NCBI RefSeq assembly: GCF_005049285.1
Contig: NZ_SOSC01000007.1
Coordinates: forward strand, 62,001-126,000
Direction: 5' to 3'
Length of the DNA: 64,000 bases
Origin: Halorientalis salina
GTDB lineage: Archaea; Halobacteriota; Halobacteria; Halobacteriales; Haloarculaceae
Shown: piece after piece, positions 53,542 through 60,835 of the stretch
Layout: each line of letters opens with the position of its first letter
How positions within the stretch are numbered: the stretch's first letter is position 1
The notes under the pieces: model-generated
Seen by the model: the letters and a program-made list of their open reading frames with translations, nothing else
What the model was told of the DNA's origin: nothing
The model's database searches: none
Program-made: the position numbers and the translations under genes

Positions 53542-53988
53542 TCACTCGAGGAAGTCGGGGAACTCGGTCTGTTCTGGGTCGAGGTCGGGGTGGTCGATGG
53601 CATCGGTTCGCTCGGCGACGGCGGAGGGGAAATCCGTCGCACGGACGGCCTCTTCGATGGCGTCGGCGAACTCGCCGACGTCGATCTCCTCGTCCAGGTC
53701 GAGTTGCTCGACGTCGAACTCGTCGACGAGGAGGCGCCGCCAGAGCGTCATGCCGCGGGCGTCCGTCCGCTCCATCTGCCGTTTCGTCTTGCCTTTTCCC
53801 TCCTCGTAGGCGAGTTCGACGATGCTGGCGTCGTAGTTCGTCGCCATCTCGGCCTGGATCGCCTCGTACTCGGCGGTGTTCTCGTGGCCCAGCGAGGCGG
53901 CAGCGCCGAGCGCGAACGCGCGCATCATCGCCTCGTCGCGGGTCAGCGAGTCCCAGTCCGTGCCGAACTGCTCCTCGTAGGGGTTCAT
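53542..53988 (-). CDS. Uncharacterised haloarchaeal helical protein
   Basis: A 148-residue acidic, mostly helical protein: MNPYEEQFGTDWDSLTRDEAMMRAFALGAAASLGHENTAEYEAIQAEM, then a central YEEGKGKTKRQMERTDARGMTLWRRLLVDEFDVEQLDLDEEIDVGEFADAIEEAV and an acidic end. No family is recognised. It is the second gene of a unit with the RAD55-like ATPase: its ATG overlaps that gene's TGA (ATGA at 53985-53988), a conserved-looking coupling that suggests the two proteins work together. Confidence 0.68.
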   Translation of the reverse strand: MNPYEEQFGTDWDSLTRDEAMMRAFALGAAASLGHENTAEYEAIQAEMATNYDASIVELAYEEGKGKTKRQMERTDARGMTLWRRLLVDEFDVEQLDLDEEIDVGEFADAIEEAVRATDFPSAVAERTDAIDHPDLDPEQTEFPDFLE

Positions 53989-54671
53989 CGTTTGATCTTT
54001 TCGTCGGGGTACACGCGGAGGCCGTCGTCCGAGAAGCCGATCTTGTGGATGTCACAGTCGATGGCCGTCCCGCGCATCTTGATGATCTGGACGCCGCGAG
54101 TCATGCCGCCGGTCTCCATGTAATTGTGGAAGAAGACGACGCCGTGTGCGAGGTAGTGCTCGTCGGCGTAGGAGGTCGGGTCGGTCATCTCCGAGATGAG
54201 CAGGACCGTCGTGTCGGTCTGTTTCAGCGCGGAGAGAAAGCCCGTGATCTCGTCGGACATGTCCGCGAAGAAGTGCTGGAGCAGCATCGTCGAGTCGATG
54301 ACCGCCCGGTCGATGTCGTTCGATTCGATGAACGCGGCGAGCCGGTTGGTCAGGCCCCCTTCGCTCCCGAACTGGGTGATGGTCCGCTTTCCGGTCTCGG
54401 TGACGAGGTTCAGGAACTGCACCCGATCGGAGCGCATCACCTTCTCGAAGCCGAAGTCGAAGTTCCCCATGTCGTTGACGAGTTCCGCCTTGGACTCGTG
54501 CATCGTCACGTACAGGCAGTTCTCGCCGCTCCGCGCGCCTTCCGTGATGAACTGGGAGGAAAACGTCGTCTTCCCGCTGCCCGGCGGCCCGCTCACCACG
54601 TACAGCCGGTTCACCGGGAGCCCACCCTCGACGAGCTCGTCGAAGCCCGGGACACCACTCGAAACTCTCAT
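53985..54671 (-). CDS. RAD55/KaiC-like ATPase
   Basis: A 228-residue single-domain RecA-fold ATPase: VSSGVPGFDELVEGGLPVNRLYVVSGPPGSGKTTFSSQFITEGARSGENCLYVTMHESK (intact Walker A), RAVIDSTMLLQHF (Walker B), and VVFFHNYMETGGMTRGVQIIKMRGTAIDCDIHKIGFSDDGLRVYP (KaiC-family C-terminal strands). In archaea such proteins are often called RadA paralogues or circadian-clock-type ATPases; roles reach from recombination to signalling. The partner protein at 53542-53988 overlaps its stop. ATG 54671 begins the domain; longer in-frame forms have an unlikely arginine-rich N-terminus. Confidence 0.82.
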   Translation of the reverse strand: MRVSSGVPGFDELVEGGLPVNRLYVVSGPPGSGKTTFSSQFITEGARSGENCLYVTMHESKAELVNDMGNFDFGFEKVMRSDRVQFLNLVTETGKRTITQFGSEGGLTNRLAAFIESNDIDRAVIDSTMLLQHFFADMSDEITGFLSALKQTDTTVLLISEMTDPTSYADEHYLAHGVVFFHNYMETGGMTRGVQIIKMRGTAIDCDIHKIGFSDDGLRVYPDEKIKR

Positions 54672-54781
54672 ACGCCCACCACGCTCGCGTCCGACCATAG
54701 TTGTTTGCTCCCTGTTCTCACGATTGAGAACACAATCGAGAGACGGCGACGGGGTCGGGTCTCTCTGGTCGCGGTTCCCGG

Positions 54782-55501
54782 TCACTCCGCGAAACACCGG
54801 TCGAACGACCGGGTCGCCCGAACGGACAGGAGTCGTTCGGTCGCGTCGGCGTCGAACCGCAACGGACGACGCCACCAGGGTCCCTTCCCGGAGTCGCTCG
54901 ATAGCTCGGTGACCAGTCGGTTGGCGTCGGTGCCGCCCGTTCGCGTACTCAGCGGGACGGCGGTATCGTAGAGGGCGGACTCGTCGGGGTCACCCACCAC
55001 GAGCACTCGCGCGTCGAACTCGCTGCGTTTGACGTGGGCGTTGTTCGCGAACGGTGCCTGCTCGGCCCTGGGCAGGTCGCGGTACTGCTCGCCCGTGATC
55101 GCGTCCCGGGCCAGTCGGAACTGGCCGATGAGGAACGCCCCCCACTCCGGTGGGGCCCACTCCGGGCGGTCCGCGTCGGTCGAGAGCGTCGCGTAGAAAA
55201 AGAGGTAGTCGCCCGCCGAGAGGTCCGAGAGCGGGCCAGCCTTCACGCCGTGTTCGTCGCCGTAGGAGTACCGCTCACAGCCCGGGTACTCGGCGAACTC
55301 CGGGTCGAGGTGGACGGGCGTGTCCCGGTACCCCTCGGGCAGTGCCGTCTCGATGTCGAGGTCGGCGTAGGTCGGGACGGCTCCGCTCGTCGGCTCGGAC
55401 TCGGGAATGGGAATGTACTCGAAGGAGCCGTCGGGAAAGAGGGGGCCGCGGACGCCGGGCTCGTTGGTGTTGGCGGCGACGTTGATCGCGACGCTGTGCA
55501 T
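54782..55501 (-). CDS. Nmad3-like putative nucleotide-modification-associated protein
   Basis: A 239-residue protein whose layout resembles Nmad3 (nucleotide modification-associated domain 3): SVAINVAANTNEPGVRGPLFPDGSFEYIPIPE at the N-terminus (G-P-x-F-P-D-G), TYADLDIE, HLDPEFAEYPGCERYSYGDEHGVKAGPLSDLSAGDYLFFYATLS (the SYGD and DLFFY-type core), and FLIGQFRLARD. Nmad proteins accompany DNA-base modification systems in bacteria and phages; the haloarchaeal copies are stand-alone. No base-modification genes are next to it here, so the family assignment is the only evidence. Start ATG 55501. Confidence 0.6.
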   Translation of the reverse strand: MHSVAINVAANTNEPGVRGPLFPDGSFEYIPIPESEPTSGAVPTYADLDIETALPEGYRDTPVHLDPEFAEYPGCERYSYGDEHGVKAGPLSDLSAGDYLFFYATLSTDADRPEWAPPEWGAFLIGQFRLARDAITGEQYRDLPRAEQAPFANNAHVKRSEFDARVLVVGDPDESALYDTAVPLSTRTGGTDANRLVTELSSDSGKGPWWRRPLRFDADATERLLSVRATRSFDRCFAE

Positions 55502-55537
55502 ACCCTGGTCTGGGAAACGGCAGGGAAAAGCGGTTCG

Positions 55538-55807
55538 CTAGCGTATCGGCGCGACGCACTGTTTGCAGTATCGATACGTGGCTCTCTGCTCGTTGTACGT
55601 GCCACAGTGTTGGCAGTAGACCCCGTCGTTGCTGGCCGTCCTGCCGGACTGGTCCCGCTCCAGCCGATCACCCGACGCGTACCGCTCGCCGGACCCCGGT
55701 GAGGGCCCCTCGACCGACGGCTCGCTGTCCCGGAAGTACCGGTACACCAGCAGCTGAAGGAGACTGAACCCCACGATGTAGGCGATGATCCAGGTCCAGA
55801 CCTCCAT
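55538..55807 (-). CDS. Small membrane protein with C-terminal zinc ribbon
   Basis: An 89-residue protein: one N-terminal membrane helix (about 3-25, VWTWIIAYIVGFSLLQLLVYRYF), a hydrophilic linker, and a C-terminal two-pair zinc ribbon VYCQHCGTYNEQRATYRYCKQCVAPI. This is a common haloarchaeal layout whose function is not known; the ribbon is cytosolic if the helix acts as a signal anchor with the N-terminus out. The TAG stop lies in a rare CTAG (55538-55541). Confidence 0.68.
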   Translation of the reverse strand: MEVWTWIIAYIVGFSLLQLLVYRYFRDSEPSVEGPSPGSGERYASGDRLERDQSGRTASNDGVYCQHCGTYNEQRATYRYCKQCVAPIR

Positions 55808-55945
55808 ACTGTGCGGTACGTTGTCACACTACTTGGCTCTTTCCACGCGTGCGGGCGCGAGGACGAAAACGCGGTGACGCCCCGTCGGCCGGGTCGGAAC
55901 CGTGAAACCGACACACATTTGTCAGTGAATGCGACTGTACGTGGT

Positions 55946-56776
55946 ATGGTCCCCGATTCGACCCCCTCCGTCTCGCGCCGACGGCTGCTCGGCTCCGGAA
56001 TCGTCGCATTCGCCGGCCTCGCCGGCTGTGCGATGCCGGCGACGATGACCTCGGAGACGACCGCGACGTCCTTCGGTCAGAACGACGCGACGGCACTGGC
56101 CGTCGAAACCGAGAACGGTGACATCACCCTCGAACCGGGAGATGGCGACCGGGTAGACGTCGAGGCCACGAAGCGAACCAGCGGCGACAGCGACACGTTA
56201 GACCGGATCCGCGTCGTGAGCGAGCGCACCGACGGCACGCTTTTGATCCGCGTCGACCGGTCCGACGTGTCCTCGGGTGTGACGGTCAGCGTCGACCTCG
56301 ACGTGGCCGTCCCGTCGTCGCTCTCAGTACAGCGGGTCGAGTCGACCAACGGCGAGGTCACCGCCAGCGGTGTCGGCGGTGACGGGACCTATCGTACGGA
56401 GAACGGCGACGTCGACGTCGAGAACGTGGACGGGTATCTCACGCTCCGGTCGACCAACGGCGACGTGGTCGCTCGCGACGTGACCGGCGTCGACGACGCG
56501 ACGAGCACGAACGGGGACGTGGACCTGGCCTTTCGAGACCTGCGGGCCGACGCGGCGTTCTCCTCGAACAACGGCGACGTGACGATCTCGGTACCGGAGA
56601 CCGTCGACGCCGCGGTCGACCTCGCGACGACCAACGGCGACGTAACCGTCGAGGGGTTGTCGCTGTCGGACCGGTCGAACGGAACCGGCTCCGTCACGGG
56701 GACGCTCGGCGACGGCACGCACGGACTCAGCGCTCGAACCACCAACGGCGACGTGACGCTGTCGGCGCTCGACTAG
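55946..56776 (+). CDS. Tat lipoprotein with DUF4097-type beta-repeat domain
   Basis: A 276-residue exported lipoprotein: twin-arginine signal SRRRLLGSGIVAFAGLAGC with lipobox LAGC, then a repetitive beta structure in which the tetrapeptide (T/E/N)NG(D/E) followed by a hydrophobic strand recurs about eight times (ENGDITLE, TNGEVTAS, ENGDVDVE, TNGDVVAR, TNGDVDLA, NNGDVTIS, TNGDVTVE, TNGDVTLS). This is the DUF4097/adhesin-like beta-helix family; its function is unknown. ATG 55946 positions the signal properly. The gene ends in the CTAG shared with the convergent acyltransferase. Confidence 0.78.
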   Translation: MVPDSTPSVSRRRLLGSGIVAFAGLAGCAMPATMTSETTATSFGQNDATALAVETENGDITLEPGDGDRVDVEATKRTSGDSDTLDRIRVVSERTDGTLLIRVDRSDVSSGVTVSVDLDVAVPSSLSVQRVESTNGEVTASGVGGDGTYRTENGDVDVENVDGYLTLRSTNGDVVARDVTGVDDATSTNGDVDLAFRDLRADAAFSSNNGDVTISVPETVDAAVDLATTNGDVTVEGLSLSDRSNGTGSVTGTLGDGTHGLSARTTNGDVTLSALD

Positions 56777-57684
56777 CGGTCGGGGGGTTGGAGGTCCCGT
56801 TGGAACTCGTCGAAGACGTCCAGGTTGTCGGGGATCTCGTACTCGATGCGGCGGGCTTCCCGGTTGTCCTCGTTTCCGTTCTCGACGGGTTCGGCGACGC
56901 TCTCCCAGCCGTCCTTGACGGCGATGGATTTGGCGGGCTGTCCGGCGGCGATGTGGTGGGCGGGCACGTCGGTCCCGGCGATGGACTTGGCCGCCAGAAT
57001 CGAGTTCTCACCGAGCCTGACGCCGGCACGGACCATCGAGTCGTAGGTGACCCGCACGTCGTCCTCGATGATCGTGTGGTAGTTGTCGATGTGGGTCTGA
57101 TCGACGGTATCGTGGTCGTGGCTGTAGACGTGGGCGTTGTCGGAGATGGAGACCCGGTCGCCGATCGTGAGTTTCCCACGGTCGTCGAGGTGGACGTCGT
57201 CGTGGACGACGACGTTGTCGCCCATCTCGATGTTGTGCCCGTACGTGAAGCTGATGCCCTTGAACAGGCGGAGGTCGTCGCCGGCTTCCGCGAAGAGGTG
57301 ATCGGCCAGCATCTGGCGAAAGCGCAGTGCGAAGGCGATGTTGTCGGCCATGGGCGTGGCGTCGAACTGCCGCCAGAGCCACTGGAGGTACTTCGAGCGC
57401 TCGAACTCGCCATCGTCCATGGCTTCGACTTCGGCGTAGTACTCGCTTTCGAGCGTGGCGTTACAGGGGTCGTACCCCTGGAGGCGGACCCGTTCGGCTG
57501 GCGAGACGTCCCCGCCGTCCTGCCAGCGCTCGTAGGCCTCCCGGTCGCCGTGGAGGTCGACGAGGACGTCCTCGACGATGTCGCAGGTGTTCTCGTCGCT
57601 GGCGAGTCGCTCGTCGACCTCCGAGATGAACGCCCGGAGCCCCTCTTCGGCGAGGGGCGGCAACGAGACGTGGCGCTTCGTCAT
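56773..57684 (-). CDS. Hexapeptide-repeat (LbH) acyltransferase
   Basis: A 303-residue protein. The N-terminal 115 residues are helical (HVSLPPLAEEGLRAFISEVDERLASDENTCDIVEDVLVDLHGDREAYERW...). Residues about 120-265 form a left-handed parallel beta-helix with hexapeptide repeats (ISFTYGHNIEMGDNVVVHDDVHLDDRGKLTIGDRVSISDNAHVYSHDHDTVDQTHIDNYHTIIEDDVRVTYDSMVRAGVRLGENSILAAKSIAGTDVPAHHIAAGQPAKSI), as in maltose/xenobiotic acyltransferases. Likely an acetyl-CoA-dependent O- or N-acyltransferase; the acceptor is unknown. ATG 57684 is chosen from the conserved MTKRHVSLPPLAEEGLRAF start. Its TAG is in the CTAG (56773-56776) shared with the DUF4097 gene. Confidence 0.8.
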   Translation of the reverse strand: MTKRHVSLPPLAEEGLRAFISEVDERLASDENTCDIVEDVLVDLHGDREAYERWQDGGDVSPAERVRLQGYDPCNATLESEYYAEVEAMDDGEFERSKYLQWLWRQFDATPMADNIAFALRFRQMLADHLFAEAGDDLRLFKGISFTYGHNIEMGDNVVVHDDVHLDDRGKLTIGDRVSISDNAHVYSHDHDTVDQTHIDNYHTIIEDDVRVTYDSMVRAGVRLGENSILAAKSIAGTDVPAHHIAAGQPAKSIAVKDGWESVAEPVENGNEDNREARRIEYEIPDNLDVFDEFQRDLQPPDR

Positions 57685-57862
57685 GTCCCTTCGATAGACC
57701 GGCCCAGTGATAGTGGTTTTCGTTGCCTTCGAGGGCGTTACCGGGAGGTAACCGCCCGAATTCCCGGCCTGCACCGACGGTTCGGCAGTCTCTCGAATCG
57801 TGTACACGGCTCCAGACGGGCACGGAAGATTGAAGCGCGCTCGACGACAGAAACGAGACAAC

Positions 57863-58231
57863 GTGCAGCGAAAGACCAAGCTCGTCGCCGCGGGCGTGGG
57901 CATCGCACTCTTGTTCGGATTACTCACGACTACGTCGACGACGACGACGCAGTTCGTCTCGCCGACGGAACTCGACGAAGGGTCACACGAGGGCGACCGC
58001 GTCAACCTCGAAGGGCGCGTGGCGAATCTCAGCACCACGGGCGAGCGCATCACGTTCGAGGTGGCCGACGGCAACGCGTCCGTGCCGGTCGTCTACGAGA
58101 AGACGATGCCGGAAACGATGGGCGAGGGCCGCGTCGTCGTCGCGAAGGGCGTCTACGAGGATGGACGGCTCCAGGCAGGCCAGCTCTCTGTCAGAGCACA
58201 CGAGGGGTCCGAGCGCCCCGAGAACACGTGA
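57863..58231 (+). CDS. CcmE-like protein lacking the heme-attachment motif
   Basis: A 122-residue protein with one N-terminal membrane helix (about 7-24) and an OB fold outside: FVSPTELDEGSHEGDRVNLEGRVANLSTTGERITFEVADGNASVPVVYEKTMPETMGEGRVVVAKGVYEDGRLQAGQLSVRAHEGSERPENT. Size, order and the neighbouring ccmA/ccmB genes identify the periplasmic-type heme chaperone CcmE of cytochrome c maturation System I. Bacterial CcmE binds heme by His-x3-Tyr and the archaeal form by Cys-x3-Tyr just after the last strand; here that region reads RAHEGSERPE, with no Cys, no Tyr, and His only by a one-residue shift. Start GTG 57863 is set by the basic QRKTK preceding the helix. Confidence 0.72.
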   Translation: MQRKTKLVAAGVGIALLFGLLTTTSTTTTQFVSPTELDEGSHEGDRVNLEGRVANLSTTGERITFEVADGNASVPVVYEKTMPETMGEGRVVVAKGVYEDGRLQAGQLSVRAHEGSERPENT

Positions 58232-58292
58232 CCGCCACGGCGTCCCGCGCCGCATCCCCGCGCAGTTCGAGCGGCAGCGCCGGTGATCCGAC

Positions 58293-59000
58293 GTGACCCA
58301 TCTCGCCGTCGAGGGCCTCTCGAAACGCTTCGGCCAGTTCGTGGCGCTCCAGTCGATGGACCTGACGGTTAGCGACGGCCAGTTCCTCGGGCTGTTCGGG
58401 CCGAACGGGGCCGGCAAGTCGACGCTCATCCGACTCCTGGCCACGCTCGCCACGCCGACGGAAGGGGCGATACGGCTCGACGGCGACCCGCTCGATGAGG
58501 CGTCCGAAACCATCCGTGGACGGCTCGGCGTCGTCACCCACGACACGATGCTGTACGACGATCTGACCGCCCGCGAGAACCTCCGCCTCCACGCTCGTCT
58601 CCACGGCGTCGACGCCGACCGGTGCGGGAGCCTGCTGGATCGGGTCGGTCTCACACACCGCGCCAGCGAGCGCCCGAACGCCTTCTCCCACGGCATGCGC
58701 AAGCGGCTCTCGTTCGCCCGGGCGCTCCTCCACGACCCGGACGTGCTCCTGCTGGACGAACCGTACGCCGGCTTAGACCAGCGCGCGGCTGCGACGCTGT
58801 CGAGCGTTCTCACGGAGTTCAGCGACCGGCTCGTCGTCATGGCGACCCACGACTTCGACCGCGGGTTCGGCCACTGCGACCGGGCCGTCGTCCTCGACCG
58901 CGGCCGGGTGCAACTCGACGAACGAGCGGACGAGTACGCCGACCACGACGCCTTCGAGCGTGCCTATCGGGAGGCAGTCGGTCTGGAGGCCGAGCCATGA
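58293..59000 (+). CDS. ccmA: Heme exporter ATP-binding protein CcmA
   Basis: A 235-residue ABC ATPase: Walker A FGPNGAGKSTLIR, signature NAFSHGMRKRLSFARALLHDPDVLLLDEPYAGLDQ (signature, Walker B), H-loop ATHDFDRGF. With CcmB and usually CcmC it forms the complex that releases heme-loaded CcmE. The GTG start (58293) gives VTHLAVEGLSKRFGQFVALQ, typical. It follows the CcmE-like gene by 61 nt and overlaps ccmB by four bases (ATGA at 58997-59000). Confidence 0.88.
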   Translation: MTHLAVEGLSKRFGQFVALQSMDLTVSDGQFLGLFGPNGAGKSTLIRLLATLATPTEGAIRLDGDPLDEASETIRGRLGVVTHDTMLYDDLTARENLRLHARLHGVDADRCGSLLDRVGLTHRASERPNAFSHGMRKRLSFARALLHDPDVLLLDEPYAGLDQRAAATLSSVLTEFSDRLVVMATHDFDRGFGHCDRAVVLDRGRVQLDERADEYADHDAFERAYREAVGLEAEP

Positions 59001-59677
59001 GTGCGAGGACGTACCTGCGGGCGATGTGGACCGTCGTCCGCAAAGACCTGCTCGTCGAGGTGCGGTCCAAGCGCGTACTGTCGACGTCGCTCGTGTTCGC
59101 GCTGCTGGTCGTCGTCGCGTTCGCCTTCGGCTTCGCCAAGTCCGTCTCCGATCTGACGGTCCTCGGACGTGGCGCGCTCTGGATCGCGTTCGTGTTCGCA
59201 GGCACGATCTCAGTCACGCAGGCGGTCACGGCCGAGAACCGCGACAGCGCCATCGACGGCCTGTTGCTCGCGCCGGTCGACCGCACTGCCATCTACTTCG
59301 GGAAGGTCGCGAGCAACACGATCTTCGTCGCGAGCGTCTCGCTTTTGACGCTGGTTGCGATCACGGTGTTCCTGAACTACCGGCCGCCGGTGACGATGCT
59401 CGCGGCGCTGACGGGCACCATTCTGGTCGCGTCGCTCGGCTTCTCGGCGGTCGGCGTCGTCCTCGCCTTGCTCGCCGCGCAGTCGAACCTGCGGGCGTCG
59501 CTCGTCCCCATCCTGCTTGTGCCCCTGGTCATTCCCGTCCTGCTGGCCGGGGTCGAACTCACCCGCCTGCTGAGTACCGGGGGAGACCTCACCGCGTGGC
59601 TGCGGCTGCTCGTCGCGTACACTGGTATTCTCCTCCTCGCAGGAATGGTCGTCTTCGAGGCCGTCGTCGCCGATTAG
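58997..59677 (+). CDS. ccmB: Heme exporter permease CcmB
   Basis: A 226-residue protein with six membrane helices: MSARTYLRAMWTVVRKDLLVEVRSKRVLSTSLVFALLVVVAFAFGFA at the start (the KDLLVEVRSKR element of CcmB), then WIAFVFAGTISVTQAVTAENRDSAIDGLLLAPVDRTAIYFGKVASN (conserved E-x-x-x-x-A-x-x-G-L-L-L-x-P), and LGFSAVGVVLALLAAQSNLRASLVPILLVPLVIPVLL. It joins with CcmA. Translation is coupled to ccmA. The stop is TAG in TTAG, shared with the stop of the convergent gene at 59674. Confidence 0.9.
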   Translation: MSARTYLRAMWTVVRKDLLVEVRSKRVLSTSLVFALLVVVAFAFGFAKSVSDLTVLGRGALWIAFVFAGTISVTQAVTAENRDSAIDGLLLAPVDRTAIYFGKVASNTIFVASVSLLTLVAITVFLNYRPPVTMLAALTGTILVASLGFSAVGVVLALLAAQSNLRASLVPILLVPLVIPVLLAGVELTRLLSTGGDLTAWLRLLVAYTGILLLAGMVVFEAVVAD

Positions 59678-60834
59678 AAGGTTCGGTAGGCCGCGATACC
59701 GCCGACGACGACCGCGAGCAATCCGGCCGTGAGCGCACCGGCCGGGAACTGCGGCATCGAGCCACTCGACTGGCCCTGTCCGCCGGCACCCGGCAGCGTG
59801 ACCGAGATGCTGTCACCGGGCGCCAGCGAGTCCGTGCTGGTCAGCATCGGGACCGGCATTCCGCTGGCATTGCGGAGGCGCAGGTTCGACGAGTGCTCGA
59901 CTGCAGCGGAGTCGAACCCTTGCAAGACGACTGCGAGGGAGTCGGTCTCGTGTTGCACCGGCTTGTTCAGCGACCCGTTGTCGAGCGTGTACTGGACGGA
60001 CGCGCGGATGGTCGACCCCGACGCCAGCGACGCGTTCACCGCGAGGCCCTCGGCCGTCCGCTGGTACTGGAGCTGTTGGCCCTCTATCGACGCCGAGCGA
60101 ACGGTCGCGGAGTCCGGCAGGCCGACGTTGATCGCCCCGACGAACGGCCGGTTCCCGGTGTTCTCCAGTCGAATGGTCTCGACGACGCGGGTCGTCGAGC
60201 CGTTCTGGACCGGCTGGACGATGTGACTGGCTGGGTTTCCGCCGGTCGCCGTCAGGACGGTCTCGTCGGTCGTCGGCGATCGGAGCGTGAGTCGTGCGTC
60301 AGTGGCATTTGTTCCCGTTTGGAGCGCAAAGCGGTACGGTGCACCTGACAGCCGCGTGTGGAGCCGGTAAGACCGATTCGGCTGTAACTGGTCGAGCGCG
60401 ATCCGGCCGTCCGACCCGGTTCGGACCTGTGCGACGGGTGGGCCTGTGGGAGAGGTCACCGTCACCGAGGTGTTCGTGACCGGCGTCCCGTCGGGGCGGG
60501 CGAGTCGGGCCGACAGTCCGGCCGACAGTTCGAAGTCAGCGGTCGGTTCCCGGGCGACCGCGTAGTGACTGAGGTCCTCGTGTTCCAGGCGCACGACGTA
60601 CAGCGGCGCGTCGGCGACGTCGGTCACACGATAGGAGCCGTTCTCGACGGTGGTTGAGACCGGTTGGCCGACCCGCTCGAAGTTCTCGTTCAACGGCGTG
60701 ACCGTGACGCGGTCGCCGTCGGCGGTCCCGTTGGCGACGCTGACAGTGCCAGTCACCGAGGCCGCGGCGGCGACGCCGGAGACGGTGACGAGACAGACGA
60801 GCGCGAGTGCCAGAGTGAGCAGCGAGCGTGACAT
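59674..60834 (-). CDS. Exported protein with carboxypeptidase-regulatory-like domain, Ccm-linked
   Basis: A 386-residue exported protein: signal peptide (about 1-24), a carboxypeptidase-regulatory-like beta domain (SVTGTVSVANGTADGDRVTVTPLNENFERVGQPVSTTVENGSYRVTDV), a second such domain, a beta-rich middle, and a C-terminal membrane helix (LTAGLLAVVVGGIAAYRTF). Several N-glycosylation sequons are visible (NGTA, NTSV, NRSY, NGSTT, NASG). It lies one base before ccmF on the same strand and converges on ccmB, so it is almost certainly part of the cytochrome c maturation unit. It may replace the missing CcmH/CcmI as a substrate handler (inference); no known Ccm component has this domain layout. 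Confidence 0.68.
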   Translation of the reverse strand: MSRSLLTLALALVCLVTVSGVAAAASVTGTVSVANGTADGDRVTVTPLNENFERVGQPVSTTVENGSYRVTDVADAPLYVVRLEHEDLSHYAVAREPTADFELSAGLSARLARPDGTPVTNTSVTVTSPTGPPVAQVRTGSDGRIALDQLQPNRSYRLHTRLSGAPYRFALQTGTNATDARLTLRSPTTDETVLTATGGNPASHIVQPVQNGSTTRVVETIRLENTGNRPFVGAINVGLPDSATVRSASIEGQQLQYQRTAEGLAVNASLASGSTIRASVQYTLDNGSLNKPVQHETDSLAVVLQGFDSAAVEHSSNLRLRNASGMPVPMLTSTDSLAPGDSISVTLPGAGGQGQSSGSMPQFPAGALTAGLLAVVVGGIAAYRTF

Positions 60835-60835
60835 G

